NCBI RefSeq assembly: GCF_030817535.1
Contig: NZ_JAUSZL010000002.1
Span: 6,882,001 to 6,946,000 of the forward strand
Length of the DNA stretch: 64,000 nt
Direction of reading: 5' to 3'
Source of the DNA: Streptomyces sp. V3I8
GTDB taxonomy: Bacteria > Actinomycetota > Actinomycetes > Streptomycetales > Streptomycetaceae
Below are positions 33,780 to 41,579 of this stretch, piece after piece. The notes under the pieces were generated by a model. That model made no database searches. It worked only from the letters and a program-made list of their open reading frames with translations, and was not told the origin of the DNA. Position 1 is the first letter of the stretch. The number at the start of each line of letters is the position of its first letter. The translations under genes and the position numbers were made by a program.

Positions 33780-35398
33780 GCGACCACCCTGCCTCCCTCT
33801 TGAAAAGCATCCCCACCCCCACCGGGTCCGGCCCCGCCGAACCAACCGACCCCGTGTCCGGCCGTAGCGCGCCGAAGGTCGTCGCCGAAGGCGTCCGCAC
33901 TGCTCTTCGCCCTGACCCGAACGCGGCCACGGGCAGCACGACGGGCCCTCACGCGTTCGAGGATGAGGAACTGCCCGCGCCATCGAATCCGCTCGCAGTC
34001 GCACGTCGTCTGCTGCCTGACTGGCAGACCGAGGACGGGCAACTTGTCTGCCGGCGCTGGCGTGCCTCCTGGATGCGTTGGACCGGCGCGAGTTGGCGGG
34101 AGCTGGACGAGGCGCAGCTACGCGCTTCGATGTACCGGCGCCTGGAACACGCAGTCTTCTACGTGCCCGGCAAGGACGAACAGCCGGAGCCGCGGGAGTG
34201 GGCACCGACCAAACAGAAGATCAGCAACCTTCTCGACGCGATGGGAGCCATCACCCTGCTGCCCACCGGCACCGACGCTCCGGTCTGGCTCGACACCAAT
34301 GGCGACCCGAGCGAGCAGGACTGTGGCCCCATCGTGGCATGCGCGAACGGCCTGCTCAGGATCAGGGACCGTGTTCTACTCCCGCACGGTCCGCACTTCT
34401 TCAACCTCGTCTCCGTCCCCTTCGCCTACGACCCGACTGCGACCGCGCCCACGTGGGAGAGGTTTCTAGGGCAGATCTGGCCTGATGACCTGGACGCGAT
34501 CAATGCCCTACAGGAGTGGTTCGGCTACGTGTTGTCCGGCCGCACTGACCAGCAGAAAGTCATGCTGATCGTCGGCCCGTCCCGCTCCGGCAAAGGCACC
34601 ATCGCGCGCGTGCTGAAAGAGCTGGTCGGCAAGGAGAACCTCGCCGGGCCCACGCTCGCCGGACTCGGCACGAACTTCGGACTGTCCACCCTGATCGGCA
34701 AGCCGCTCGCGGTCATCTCCGATGCCAGGCTGTCCGGCAGCGACAACAGCCAGGTCGTGGAGCGGTTGCTGACGATCTCTGGCGAGGACACCATCGACGT
34801 GGACCGCAAGTACCGCGAGCAGTGGACGGGCAAGCTCCCCACCCGGCTGATGCTGCTGTCCAACGAGCTGCCGCACTTCGGCGACTCCTCCGGCGTCATC
34901 GCCAAACGGTTCATCCTGCTCAACATGCGCGTCTCATGGCTGGGCAAGGAAGACACCACCCTCACCGACCGGCTCGCAACGGAGATGCCCGGCATCCTGA
35001 ACTGGGCTCTCGACGGCATCGCCCGACTCCAGCAGACCGGACGGATCACAGAACCGCAGTCCAGCCGCGAAGCAGTCACCACCATGCAGGACACCGCCTC
35101 ACCAACGAGCGCGTTCGTCCGCGAGCGCTGCGCCACCGGTCCCACGTGCAGCGTCCCGGTGGACGCTCTGTGGAACGTGTGGCGGGAGTGGTCCGAGGAC
35201 AACGGCGTGCGACCCGGCACGAAGCAGATGTTCGGCCGCAATCTGCTGTCCGTCGTTCCCCAACTCAACCGAACTCGCCCCCGCGACGCGTACGGCCGAC
35301 AGGTGATCACCTACAACGGGATCACGCTCGCCCTGCGCGAACCACATTTGCCAGAGTCGCGACTCAGCGACGCTCAAGACCCCTCTGAGTGCCGATGA
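33776..35398 (+). CDS. Phage/plasmid primase-helicase of the D5/P4 type
   Basis: The 540-residue protein has a D5_N-like region (about 120-250) and a superfamily-3 helicase core: Walker A GPSRSGKGT (267-275), DARLSGSD near Walker B, and the sensor segment PTRLMLLSNELPHFGDSSG. It is translationally coupled to the Prim-Pol gene and presumably unwinds the origin. Together they define a Prim-Pol-type AICE replicase in place of RepSA rolling-circle initiators. The 3' end carries the first of two GAGTCGCGACTC palindromes. Confidence 0.88.
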   Translation: MSDHPASLLKSIPTPTGSGPAEPTDPVSGRSAPKVVAEGVRTALRPDPNAATGSTTGPHAFEDEELPAPSNPLAVARRLLPDWQTEDGQLVCRRWRASWMRWTGASWRELDEAQLRASMYRRLEHAVFYVPGKDEQPEPREWAPTKQKISNLLDAMGAITLLPTGTDAPVWLDTNGDPSEQDCGPIVACANGLLRIRDRVLLPHGPHFFNLVSVPFAYDPTATAPTWERFLGQIWPDDLDAINALQEWFGYVLSGRTDQQKVMLIVGPSRSGKGTIARVLKELVGKENLAGPTLAGLGTNFGLSTLIGKPLAVISDARLSGSDNSQVVERLLTISGEDTIDVDRKYREQWTGKLPTRLMLLSNELPHFGDSSGVIAKRFILLNMRVSWLGKEDTTLTDRLATEMPGILNWALDGIARLQQTGRITEPQSSREAVTTMQDTASPTSAFVRERCATGPTCSVPVDALWNVWREWSEDNGVRPGTKQMFGRNLLSVVPQLNRTRPRDAYGRQVITYNGITLALREPHLPESRLSDAQDPSECR

Positions 35399-35408
35399 GT
35401 CGCGACTC
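35354..35408. promoter_or_regulatory. Pair of 12-bp perfect palindromes before the excisionase gene
   Basis: GAGTCGCGACTC occurs at 35354-35365 and 35397-35408, 43 bp apart (about four helical turns), flanking the helicase stop codon and ending 34 bp before the excisionase start. Both copies are followed by AG. Confidence 0.7.
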
Positions 35409-35441
35409 AGAGGAATGTATCCCCAACTCGTGGAGGTCTCC

Positions 35442-35663
35442 GTGAGCGCATCTGTGACGGAGGCCGCCGTTCCGGCACTGCCCCGTCTGTGCAGCGTGGA
35501 AGTCGCAGCAGAGCTCCTTGGCATCGGGCGCACCGCGACGTACGACGAGATACGCCTTGGGCGGCTCCGTACCGTCCGCCGTGGTCGCCGGCGTCTCGTG
35601 CCCGTGGAGTGGATCGATGAGTACGTCGAACTTCTGAAACACGAAGCTGACACAGCCGCCTGA
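35442..35663 (+). CDS. xis: Excisionase (MerR-type helix-turn-helix)
   Basis: The 73-residue protein starts at GTG 35442 with GGAGG five bases upstream; an in-frame ATG at 35415 has no usable spacing. The sequence RLCSVEVAAELLGIGRTATYDEIRLGRLRTVRRGRRRLVPVEWIDEYVELL is a typical Xis/MerR-like helix-turn-helix for bending attachment-site DNA (quoted in parts: CSVEVAAELLGIG, then RRLVPVEWIDEYV). It lies 67 bp ahead of the integrase gene, as in pSAM2-type elements. Confidence 0.85.
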   Translation: MSASVTEAAVPALPRLCSVEVAAELLGIGRTATYDEIRLGRLRTVRRGRRRLVPVEWIDEYVELLKHEADTAA

Positions 35664-35730
35664 CGTCACCACCGAGCAGGGCCGCATCCACGGATGCGGC
35701 CCTGCTCTTCTGTTTGGAAGGTAACGACGC

Positions 35731-36924
35731 ATGACCGAGACCCCCGATCGGCGTCCCAGAGCAGGACACGGCGACGACTCGATTTACTGGGACAAGTCCA
35801 AGAACCGGTACATCGGCGCGGTGTCTCTCGGCTACACCCCGGCCGGCAAGCGCAACCGCTCGAAGGTGTCAGGCAGGACAAAGGCCGAGGTTCGCCAGAA
35901 ACTCCGTGAGTTGCGGAAGGAGTTGGAGAAGGGAGCCAAGGCGCCCGCCAACTACAGCGTCGCCCAAGCCGTGACCGACTGGCTGTCCCAGGGGCTCAGG
36001 GGCAGGGAGGCGACGAGTGTCGATACATACAAGAGCCTCGCGGATCACCACATCATCCCGCATCTCGGCAAGGCCAAGATGCGGGATCTTGAGGCCGATG
36101 ATCTTGACGAGTGGTTGGAGGCAGAGGCCGAGGTTCTCGCGACTCAGTCTCTGAAGATGGTTCATTCGATCCTGCGGCGGTCAATCAGTCACGCTCAGAG
36201 GAGAGGCAGGGCTATCCGTAACGTGGCTGACCTGGTCGAGGTACCGGACGGGCAAGCTGGCCGGCCGAGCAAGTCGCTTTCGCTGAAACAGGGGGAGGCG
36301 GTTCTTCGTGCGCGGGAGGGCAGTTGGATCCACGCCTACGTGGTCTTGTCGCTTCTCGTGGGCGTCCGCCCGGAGGAGGCGCGCCCCCTCACGTGGGCCC
36401 ACATTCACCTGTCAGACTCCGGCAAGGACAAGCCTCACGTCGATGTGTGGCGTTCAGTGCGTCGACACGGCGACACGAAGACCCGTAAGAGCCGCCGATC
36501 ACTGGCTATGCCGCGGCAAGCCGCTCTCGTCATGAAGGCGCACAAGCGCCAAGAGCAGGCCAGACGCCTGGCAGGCGGGAAAGCGTGGAGCGATGAAGCT
36601 CTCGTCTTCCCGACTGAGAGCGGCGAAGTACGCAGCGCCCTGAACGTCCGCCGGAACTTCCGGGTGCTGCTCAAAGAGGCGGGTTTTCAGAATCCGCAGG
36701 AGTGGACTCCGCGGGAGCTGCGGACAAGCTTCGTGTCCCTACTGTCGGACCACGGAATCCCGATCGAGGTCATCGCGCGTCTTGTCGGGCACAGGGGCAG
36801 CGGAACGACCGAGCGGGTCTACCGCAAGCAACTGCGCCCTGTCATCTCCGAGGGCGCGGAAGCGATGGACGACATCTTCGGTGAAGACGACGCGAAGGAT
36901 GGAGGTACCCCCGGAGCAGGCTGA
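35731..36924 (+). CDS. int: Tyrosine recombinase/integrase of the AICE
   Basis: The 397-residue protein has an arm-binding N-terminus (about 18-60), a SAM-like core-binding domain (75-165) and a catalytic domain (185-380). Catalytic residues visible: Arg213 (GVRPEEAR), Lys250/252 (TKTRKSRR), Arg331 in the RELR box (usual HxxR has Arg in place of His here), His354 (LVGHRG) and the nucleophile Tyr364 (RVYRKQ). ATG 35731 follows GGAAGG. It recombines the GGTGCCGTTAAG cores. Confidence 0.93.
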   Translation: MTETPDRRPRAGHGDDSIYWDKSKNRYIGAVSLGYTPAGKRNRSKVSGRTKAEVRQKLRELRKELEKGAKAPANYSVAQAVTDWLSQGLRGREATSVDTYKSLADHHIIPHLGKAKMRDLEADDLDEWLEAEAEVLATQSLKMVHSILRRSISHAQRRGRAIRNVADLVEVPDGQAGRPSKSLSLKQGEAVLRAREGSWIHAYVVLSLLVGVRPEEARPLTWAHIHLSDSGKDKPHVDVWRSVRRHGDTKTRKSRRSLAMPRQAALVMKAHKRQEQARRLAGGKAWSDEALVFPTESGEVRSALNVRRNFRVLLKEAGFQNPQEWTPRELRTSFVSLLSDHGIPIEVIARLVGHRGSGTTERVYRKQLRPVISEGAEAMDDIFGEDDAKDGGTPGAG

Positions 36925-36935
36925 CTCGTGCGCGG

Positions 36936-36955
36936 TGGCTCCCTGTTTGGCTCCC
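36936..36955. promoter_or_regulatory. Paired integrase arm-type motif, right
   Basis: TGGCTCCC at 36936-36943 and 36948-36955, spaced 12 bp, in the same orientation and spacing as the pair at 17286-17305. Located between the integrase stop and the core. Confidence 0.6.
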
Positions 36956-36982
36956 CGCGCCTAGATGAGGCCCTCGGGTCCC

Positions 36983-37024
36983 GCCTCTGACCTGCGAGTG
37001 CGGCTCTTGCGGCAGGTCAGAGGC
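36983..37024 (+). terminator. Hairpin terminator after the integrase gene
   Basis: GCCTCTGACCTGC (36983-36995) pairs perfectly with GCAGGTCAGAGGC (37012-37024), followed by CTTTA. It ends two bases before the attR core and may also insulate the junction. Confidence 0.75.
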
Positions 37025-37026
37025 CT

Positions 37027-37042
37027 TTACGGTGCCGTTAAG
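37027..37042. other. Right attachment site core (attR)
   Basis: TTACGGTGCCGTTAAG; see the left copy at 17157. The chromosomal sequence to the right resembles the element arm beside attL (GCTCAG-CAGGCGCGGT), suggesting a longer imperfect attB/attP similarity. Confidence 0.7.
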
Positions 37043-37110
37043 GGAGTGCTGAGCCTGCGCTCAGACAGGCGCGGTCCCGGCGGGGCCGGACGGTGCCCGT
37101 ACCCCGGCGC

Positions 37111-37245
37111 TCATTCGTCCGGCCACCAGGTGCGGCGGATGTCCTTGCGGACCTCCGGGCGCTCGGCGGGACGCCGGTCGGTCTCCTCCCGCACTCGACG
37201 GGAGTCGGACTTCCTGAGCGGCTTCTGCACGGTTGTACGGCGCAT
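37111..37245 (-). CDS. Small basic protein (44 residues)
   Basis: ATG at 37245 preceded by GGGAGG, stop TGA at 37111. The product is strongly charged (RKSDSRRVREETDRRPAER) and ends RRTWWPDE. I do not recognise a family. It is the first chromosomal gene right of attR. Good ribosome binding site and chromosome-like codon usage support it, but a short ORF in GC-rich DNA can be spurious. Confidence 0.55.
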   Translation of the reverse strand: MRRTTVQKPLRKSDSRRVREETDRRPAERPEVRKDIRRTWWPDE

Positions 37246-37453
37246 GGGGGCCTCCCTTGCGACCACCGGGTACCGCGTTCTCGCGGAGGTGGACCGTTCC
37301 CGGGAGGGTGGCTCATCGGTGGCCGCTTGTCAGTGGCGACTGTCACGTTTCGCCTGGGAGTCCACATGCCGGACATCTCGTGATCCTCCGGTGGGCGACC
37401 GGCCCCGGGGCGGGCGCCGGCCCGTTGTCGGTGGCGGGTGCCACCCTGGGTGC

Positions 37454-38080
37454 ATGACGAGTGACGGCGCCGGTGAAGAGCGCTCCCGGATCGACTGGGA
37501 CGCGGAGTCCGCCACGTTCGACGACGAGCCGGACCACGGACTGCGGGATCCCGCCGTGCGCGGCGCGTGGGCGGACAGGCTGCGCGGCTGGCTGCCCCGC
37601 GGCCCGGCCGACGTGCTCGATCTGGGCTGCGGCACCGGCAGCCTGTCGCTCCTCGCGTCCGAAGCGCGGCACCGGGTCACCGGGGTGGACCTCTCGCCGC
37701 GCATGGTCGCGCTGGCCCGCGCCAAGCTTGCCGGACGGGACGCCGCGTTCCTGGTCGGGGACGCGGCCGCCCCGCCCGTCGGGGAGCAGCGCTTCGACGT
37801 CGTCCTCGTACGCCATGTGCTGTGGACGCTGCCCGATCCCGGCCGTGTCCTGCGGCACTGGCGCGGGCTGCTGCGTCCGGGCGGGCGGCTCGTCCTCATA
37901 GAGGGGGTCTGGGGGACGCCGGCCCCGGACGGCACACCGGTCGGCGTGTCCGCCGAGCGGCTGACCGGACTGCTCGCGCCCCTGGCGGCGGACGTGCGCG
38001 TGGACCCCCTGTCGGACGACTGCGCGCTGTGGGGCCGGAAGGTGACGGACGAGCGCTACGCGGTGGTCGCCGTGCCGTGA
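37454..38080 (+). CDS. Class I SAM-dependent methyltransferase
   Basis: The 208-residue protein has a Rossmann methyltransferase fold: motif I DVLDLGCGTGSLSLLA, HRVTGVDLSPRMVALARAK (acidic loop), FDVVLVRHVLWTLPDP and LRPGGRLVLIEG. It is of the small-molecule Methyltransf_11/25 kind; the substrate is unknown. The last 25 bp overlap the convergent DUF402 gene. Confidence 0.85.
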   Translation: MTSDGAGEERSRIDWDAESATFDDEPDHGLRDPAVRGAWADRLRGWLPRGPADVLDLGCGTGSLSLLASEARHRVTGVDLSPRMVALARAKLAGRDAAFLVGDAAAPPVGEQRFDVVLVRHVLWTLPDPGRVLRHWRGLLRPGGRLVLIEGVWGTPAPDGTPVGVSAERLTGLLAPLAADVRVDPLSDDCALWGRKVTDERYAVVAVP

Positions 38081-38613
38081 GGGGCGGGGTGCCGGGCCAG
38101 CAGTGCCTCGAAGCCTCCCGTACGGGCGAGGCGTTCGAGCTCGTCCAGGGCGGCCCGGGCGGCGGCCGCGGCCCGCGGGTCCGTGGTCTCCAGGCCGCTC
38201 GCCGCGAACTCGTCCTCGTCCAGGCGCAGTACGGTCCTGCCGTCGGCCGAGCGCCACAGGTCCAGGTCGAGGTCCTCGCAGACCACCTCGTCCGCGGTGA
38301 CGGTGGCCGGGCGGGCGATGTCGCAGTACCAGCCCTTCGGCGTGCCCGCGCCGTCCCTGACCTCCTTCACCGAGTACCAGCGGTCGCGCCAGTAGTGCTC
38401 GGTGAAGACGTCGCCCGGCTCGAAGCGGACGAAGCCGAAGTCGCGGGCGCCGGCGCCGGCCCAGGCCGCGCGGACGGTGACGTGCGTCCCGTCGTCGTGG
38501 AGCAGGTCCGCCGGATAGCGGATCTTCGTGCGGCCCGCCTTGAGCAGGACGACGTCCAGGACCTTCCGGGCGCCGTCGGACCGGCCCGGGGCGTCAGCCG
38601 ATTTCGCGGACAT
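38056..38613 (-). CDS. DUF402 domain protein
   Basis: The 185-residue protein matches the DUF402/FomD-like layout: a TKIRYPADLLHDDGTHVTVRA strand set, the HYWRDRWYSVKEVRD and GWYCDIARPATV motifs, then DLDLDLWRSADG with the conserved acidic residues and LDEDEFAAS. Family relatives are nucleotide-hydrolysing metalloenzymes. It overlaps the GNAT gene upstream by 20 bp, suggesting coupled translation. Confidence 0.85.
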   Translation of the reverse strand: MSAKSADAPGRSDGARKVLDVVLLKAGRTKIRYPADLLHDDGTHVTVRAAWAGAGARDFGFVRFEPGDVFTEHYWRDRWYSVKEVRDGAGTPKGWYCDIARPATVTADEVVCEDLDLDLWRSADGRTVLRLDEDEFAASGLETTDPRAAAAARAALDELERLARTGGFEALLARHPAPHGTATTA

Positions 38614-39514
38614 GTTGCACCTCCGTGGCGCAGATCTCGTAACCGAACCACTTGTTGATCGCCAGCATCGGCCCGTTGCCGGCGTCGTTGCCCGTGAACG
38701 CCTCCGTGAAGCCGGCGGCGCGGGCGCGGTGCAGGGAGTCGCTCTTCGCCAGCTTGGCGAGGCCCCGGCCGCGGTGGGCGCGGGCGGTGCCGGTCATCAC
38801 CGTGCCGTAGCAGGTGCCGCCGTCGGTGCGGGCGGCGCTGAACGCGGCGGGCCGGCCGTCGACGACCACGACGGAGGTCAGCTCGTGGCTGAGGAGCGGG
38901 TGGTGCCAGGTCTCCTTCAGCCACGCCTCGTAGTCGGTGAACTCGTGGGCGATGTCGCCCGGTTCGTCCAGCATGGTCTGCGCGTCCAGCTCGAAGAGGG
39001 CGCGCGGGTCGTCGGCGAAGTCCGCCGCCGTCCGCAGTGCGACGTCCGCGGGCGGTTCCGGGCGCGGGGGCAGCGGGCCGTTCGCCAGATCGAGGCGCAG
39101 GAAGTGCGCGGAGCGGCTCGCGCGGTAGCCGCGCCGCTCGGCGAACGCGCGGTGCGCGGGCTCGTCGAGGACCCAGGCGAAGAGCTTCGTCGCGGACACG
39201 TCGGCGAGGCGCTCCTCGGCGGTCCGTACGAGCAGGGCGCCGGCGCCGCGGCCCCGGCGCCCGGGGTGCACGTACACGTTCAGGTAGCCCTGGCCGGGCT
39301 GCGGGCTGTCGTACACGAGGCCGGTCTGGGCCGTGCCGATCAGCTCGCCGTCCTCCTCGGCGACCAGCGGCCGGTAGTACGCGTCGGGGTGCGCGTGCGC
39401 GACGTCGTGGAGGACGGACCGCGGCGTGGAGAGCATGAAGGGGAGCGCCAGTTGCCGGACCCGGGCGAAGTCCCCGGCGTCCTCGGCGCGGAAGTCGCGG
39501 ACGATCACGGTCAT
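38594..39514 (-). CDS. Tandem GNAT acetyltransferase
   Basis: The 306-residue protein contains two GNAT folds. The first has the acetyl-CoA loop HPGRRGRGAGALLVRTAEERL (about 80-100); the second has ARAHRGRGLAKLAKSDSLHRA and ends TGNDAGNGPMLAINKWFGYE, a canonical C-terminal GNAT block. The acceptor substrate is unknown. It is the first gene of a two-gene leftward operon with the DUF402 protein. Confidence 0.87.
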   Translation of the reverse strand: MTVIVRDFRAEDAGDFARVRQLALPFMLSTPRSVLHDVAHAHPDAYYRPLVAEEDGELIGTAQTGLVYDSPQPGQGYLNVYVHPGRRGRGAGALLVRTAEERLADVSATKLFAWVLDEPAHRAFAERRGYRASRSAHFLRLDLANGPLPPRPEPPADVALRTAADFADDPRALFELDAQTMLDEPGDIAHEFTDYEAWLKETWHHPLLSHELTSVVVVDGRPAAFSAARTDGGTCYGTVMTGTARAHRGRGLAKLAKSDSLHRARAAGFTEAFTGNDAGNGPMLAINKWFGYEICATEVQHVREIG

Positions 39515-39585
39515 GGGACCGCACGCTACGCGCGGGGCGGGGCGGGACGCCCCTCATTTTCCGCCGGGTGCGGGACAATCACCGG

Positions 39586-39966
39586 GTGACGTTGAAGATC
39601 GACATCGATGACGGGACCGGGGTCGCGCCCTACGAGCAGGTGCGTGCCCAGATTTCCGAGCAGGCCAGGGCCGGGGCGCTGCCGGTGGGGTACCGGCTGC
39701 CGACCGTACGGGGGCTGGCCGGGGAGCTCGGCCTCGCCGCCAACACGGTCGCCAAGGCGTACCGGGCGCTCGAGGCGGACGGGGTCATCGAGACGCGGGG
39801 GCGCAACGGAACGGTTGTCGCCGCCGCGGGCTCGGCGGCCGATCGTGCGGCCGCGTCGGAGGCGCAGGCCTATGCCGAGCGGGTGCGGCGGCTCGGGCTG
39901 ACGCAGGGGGCCGCGCTCGACGCGGTACGGGACGCGCTGCGCGCGGCTTACGGGGGGTCCGGCTGA
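39586..39966 (+). CDS. YtrA-subfamily GntR regulator
   Basis: The 126-residue protein starts at GTG 39586. An N-terminal GntR winged helix (PYEQVRAQISEQ, YRLPTVRGLAGELGLAANTVAKAYRALEADGVIETRGR) is followed by a short helical dimerisation tail, the YtrA pattern. Such regulators usually repress an adjacent ABC transporter, but none is adjacent here. Confidence 0.87.
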   Translation: MTLKIDIDDGTGVAPYEQVRAQISEQARAGALPVGYRLPTVRGLAGELGLAANTVAKAYRALEADGVIETRGRNGTVVAAAGSAADRAAASEAQAYAERVRRLGLTQGAALDAVRDALRAAYGGSG

Positions 39967-40297
39967 GGTCGTCGGGGCCGGCCCCGACGACCTCAGCCGG
40001 ACGGCGCGGACAGGGGGAGGGGGCGGGGTTCGGTACCGCCGGGCCGCACCGCGGTGGTGCCCACCGCGGCGACGGAGAACAGGCTCGTCACCTCGGCTGT
40101 TCGTCGCCGGGGTGGACAACGGGGTGGGCCGCTCCGACTGTTCGCTGTCGTGAGGGACAACAGGGGCGACGGCCTCGGCTGTTCGCCGTCGTGGCGGACA
40201 GCAGGGGCGGTCGCCCCGGCTGCCGGCTGTCGCGGCGGACAACCGATGCCGCTGTCTTGGCTGTTGGCCGTCGTTGCGGTGGCGGGTGAGCCGGGTC
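39967..40297. other. 331-bp intergenic region occupied by a tandem repeat
   Basis: Between the GntR gene and the convergent AAA ATPase gene. It is mostly filled by the 41-bp repeat described at 40096. I see no gene. Confidence 0.7.
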
Positions 40298-40300
40298 CTA
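40096..40300. repeat. 41-bp tandem repeat, five diverged copies
   Basis: Units start at 40096, 40137, 40178, 40219 and 40260, exactly 41 bp each, beginning GCTGTTCG or a variant and containing GTCGTGGCGGACAACAGGGG-like centres. A partial unit may precede 40096. The array runs up to the stop codon of the ATPase gene. Confidence 0.85.
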
Positions 40301-41410
40301 CAGGTACAGGCCCGCGTCCGCTCCCTCTCTCTGGCCCGGGACCGATGTCGGGGTGGTGCCCCGGCGCAGGGCGTACAGCTCGGCCAGGGTGGCGCCCTCG
40401 CGGCCCAGACCCTCGTCCGTGCCGAGCCAGGCCACGGACTCGTGGCGGGTGAGGGGGCCGACCTCGATACGGGCGAGGCAGCGGCCGGGGCGGACCACCG
40501 CGGGGTGCAGGCGCTCCAGGTCCTCGTTGGTCGTGACGCCCACCAGGACGTTGCGGCCCTGGCCCAGCAGTCCGTCCGTGAGGTTGAGCAGCCGCGACAG
40601 CGCCTGCCCCGCCGTGTGCTTGGCCTCGCCGCGGATCAGCTCGTCGCAGTCCTCGAGCAGGAGCAGCCGCCAGCGGCCCTTCCCCGTGCCGTCCTCCTCG
40701 CCGATGGCGATGTCCATCAGATAGCCGACGTCGGAGAACAGGCGCTCCGGGTCCAGGACGCAGTCCACCTGGCACCAGTCCCGCCACGAGCGCGCCAGCG
40801 TGCGCAGCGCCGACGTCTTGCCCGTGCCCGGCGGTCCGTGCAGGAGCAGCAGCCGGCCCGCGATGTCCTCCGGGGTCGTCTTCATCAGGCCGTCCATCGC
40901 GTCCGCCACCGGCGCCGTGTAGTTGGCCCGCACCTCCTCCCACGTACCCGCCGAGATCTGCCGGGTCGTGCGGTGCGGACCGCGCCGCGGTGACACGTAC
41001 CAGAACCCCATGGTCACGTTCTCCGGCTGCGGTTCGGGCTCGTCGGCCGCGCCGTCCGTCGCCTGGCCGAGGACCTTCTCGGCGAGCTCCGCGGTGGTCG
41101 CGGTGACCGTCACGTCGGCGCCGCGGTTCCAGCGGGACACGAGCAGCGTGTAACCGTCGCCCTCCGCGAGCGTCGCGCTGCGGTCGTCGTCCCGGGCGGA
41201 CCGCAGCACGTGGGCGCCGGGCGGCAGGAGGGAGGCCCCCGACCGCACCCGGTCGATGTTCGCCGCGTGCGAGTGCGGCTGCTCGCCCGTCGCGAAGCGG
41301 CCGAGGAACAGCGCGTCGACGACGTCCGACGGCGAGTCGCTGTCGTCGACGTTGAGCCGGATCGGCAGAGCGTCGTGCGGGTTGGCAGACATGCCGCCAT
41401 GATCCGTCAC
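40298..41410 (-). CDS. AAA-family ATPase with DUF5925-like N-terminus
   Basis: The 370-residue protein has an N-terminal region typical of actinobacterial DUF5925 proteins (PIRLNVDDSDSPSDVVDALFLGRFATG) and a C-terminal AAA module: Walker A HGPPGTGKTSALR (about 192-204), Walker B LLLLEDCDELI, sensor VGVTTNED and arginine finger region HPAVVRPGRC. All ATPase elements are intact. Starts at ATG 41410 or 41392 are both possible. The partner or substrate is unknown. Confidence 0.85.
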   Translation of the reverse strand: MTDHGGMSANPHDALPIRLNVDDSDSPSDVVDALFLGRFATGEQPHSHAANIDRVRSGASLLPPGAHVLRSARDDDRSATLAEGDGYTLLVSRWNRGADVTVTATTAELAEKVLGQATDGAADEPEPQPENVTMGFWYVSPRRGPHRTTRQISAGTWEEVRANYTAPVADAMDGLMKTTPEDIAGRLLLLHGPPGTGKTSALRTLARSWRDWCQVDCVLDPERLFSDVGYLMDIAIGEEDGTGKGRWRLLLLEDCDELIRGEAKHTAGQALSRLLNLTDGLLGQGRNVLVGVTTNEDLERLHPAVVRPGRCLARIEVGPLTRHESVAWLGTDEGLGREGATLAELYALRRGTTPTSVPGQREGADAGLYL

Positions 41411-41528
41411 GGGGACGCCCCGTGCACCCGGTTTCCGTGGTGCGTCCTTCGGACGGGCCCCGCGGCCGGCGGGGTGTCGGCGATTTCCTGGCGGGCGCCG
41501 CGGAGCCGCGGGTCCGCGGCGCCCAACC

Positions 41529-41568
41529 GGCGGCTGCCCGCACCCCTGGTGGGATGCGGGCAGCCGCC
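41529..41568 (-). terminator. Perfect 14-bp hairpin downstream of the subtilase gene
   Basis: Arms 41529-41542 and 41555-41568 are fully complementary around a 12-base loop, 12 bp beyond the subtilase stop. Confidence 0.8.
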
Positions 41569-41579
41569 GGGGCCGGTGG

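Larger units (their letters stand above)
17161..37042. mobile_element. AICE (integrative and conjugative element) of the Prim-Pol replication type
   Basis: About 19.9 kb between direct copies of GGTGCCGTTAAG. It encodes a tyrosine integrase and excisionase at one end, Prim-Pol and D5-type replication proteins, an FtsK/TraB-type translocase with Spd-like membrane proteins, and Nudix/HD/GntR/XRE accessory regulators, the known AICE gene set. Cargo at the left end is visibly AT-richer than the flanks. Both ends carry a TGGCTCCC-N4-TGGCTCCC arm motif. No tRNA gene lies at either junction, so the target is a noncoding site between the LPMO gene and a small gene at 37111. Confidence 0.88.

Noticed and set aside
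35415..35441. ATG 35415 as excisionase start
   Set aside because: No spacing to its AGGA; GTG 35442 has a well-placed GGAGG.
40096..40300. CRISPR array
   Set aside because: The 41-bp units are contiguous and diverged with no unique spacers, and no cas genes are near.
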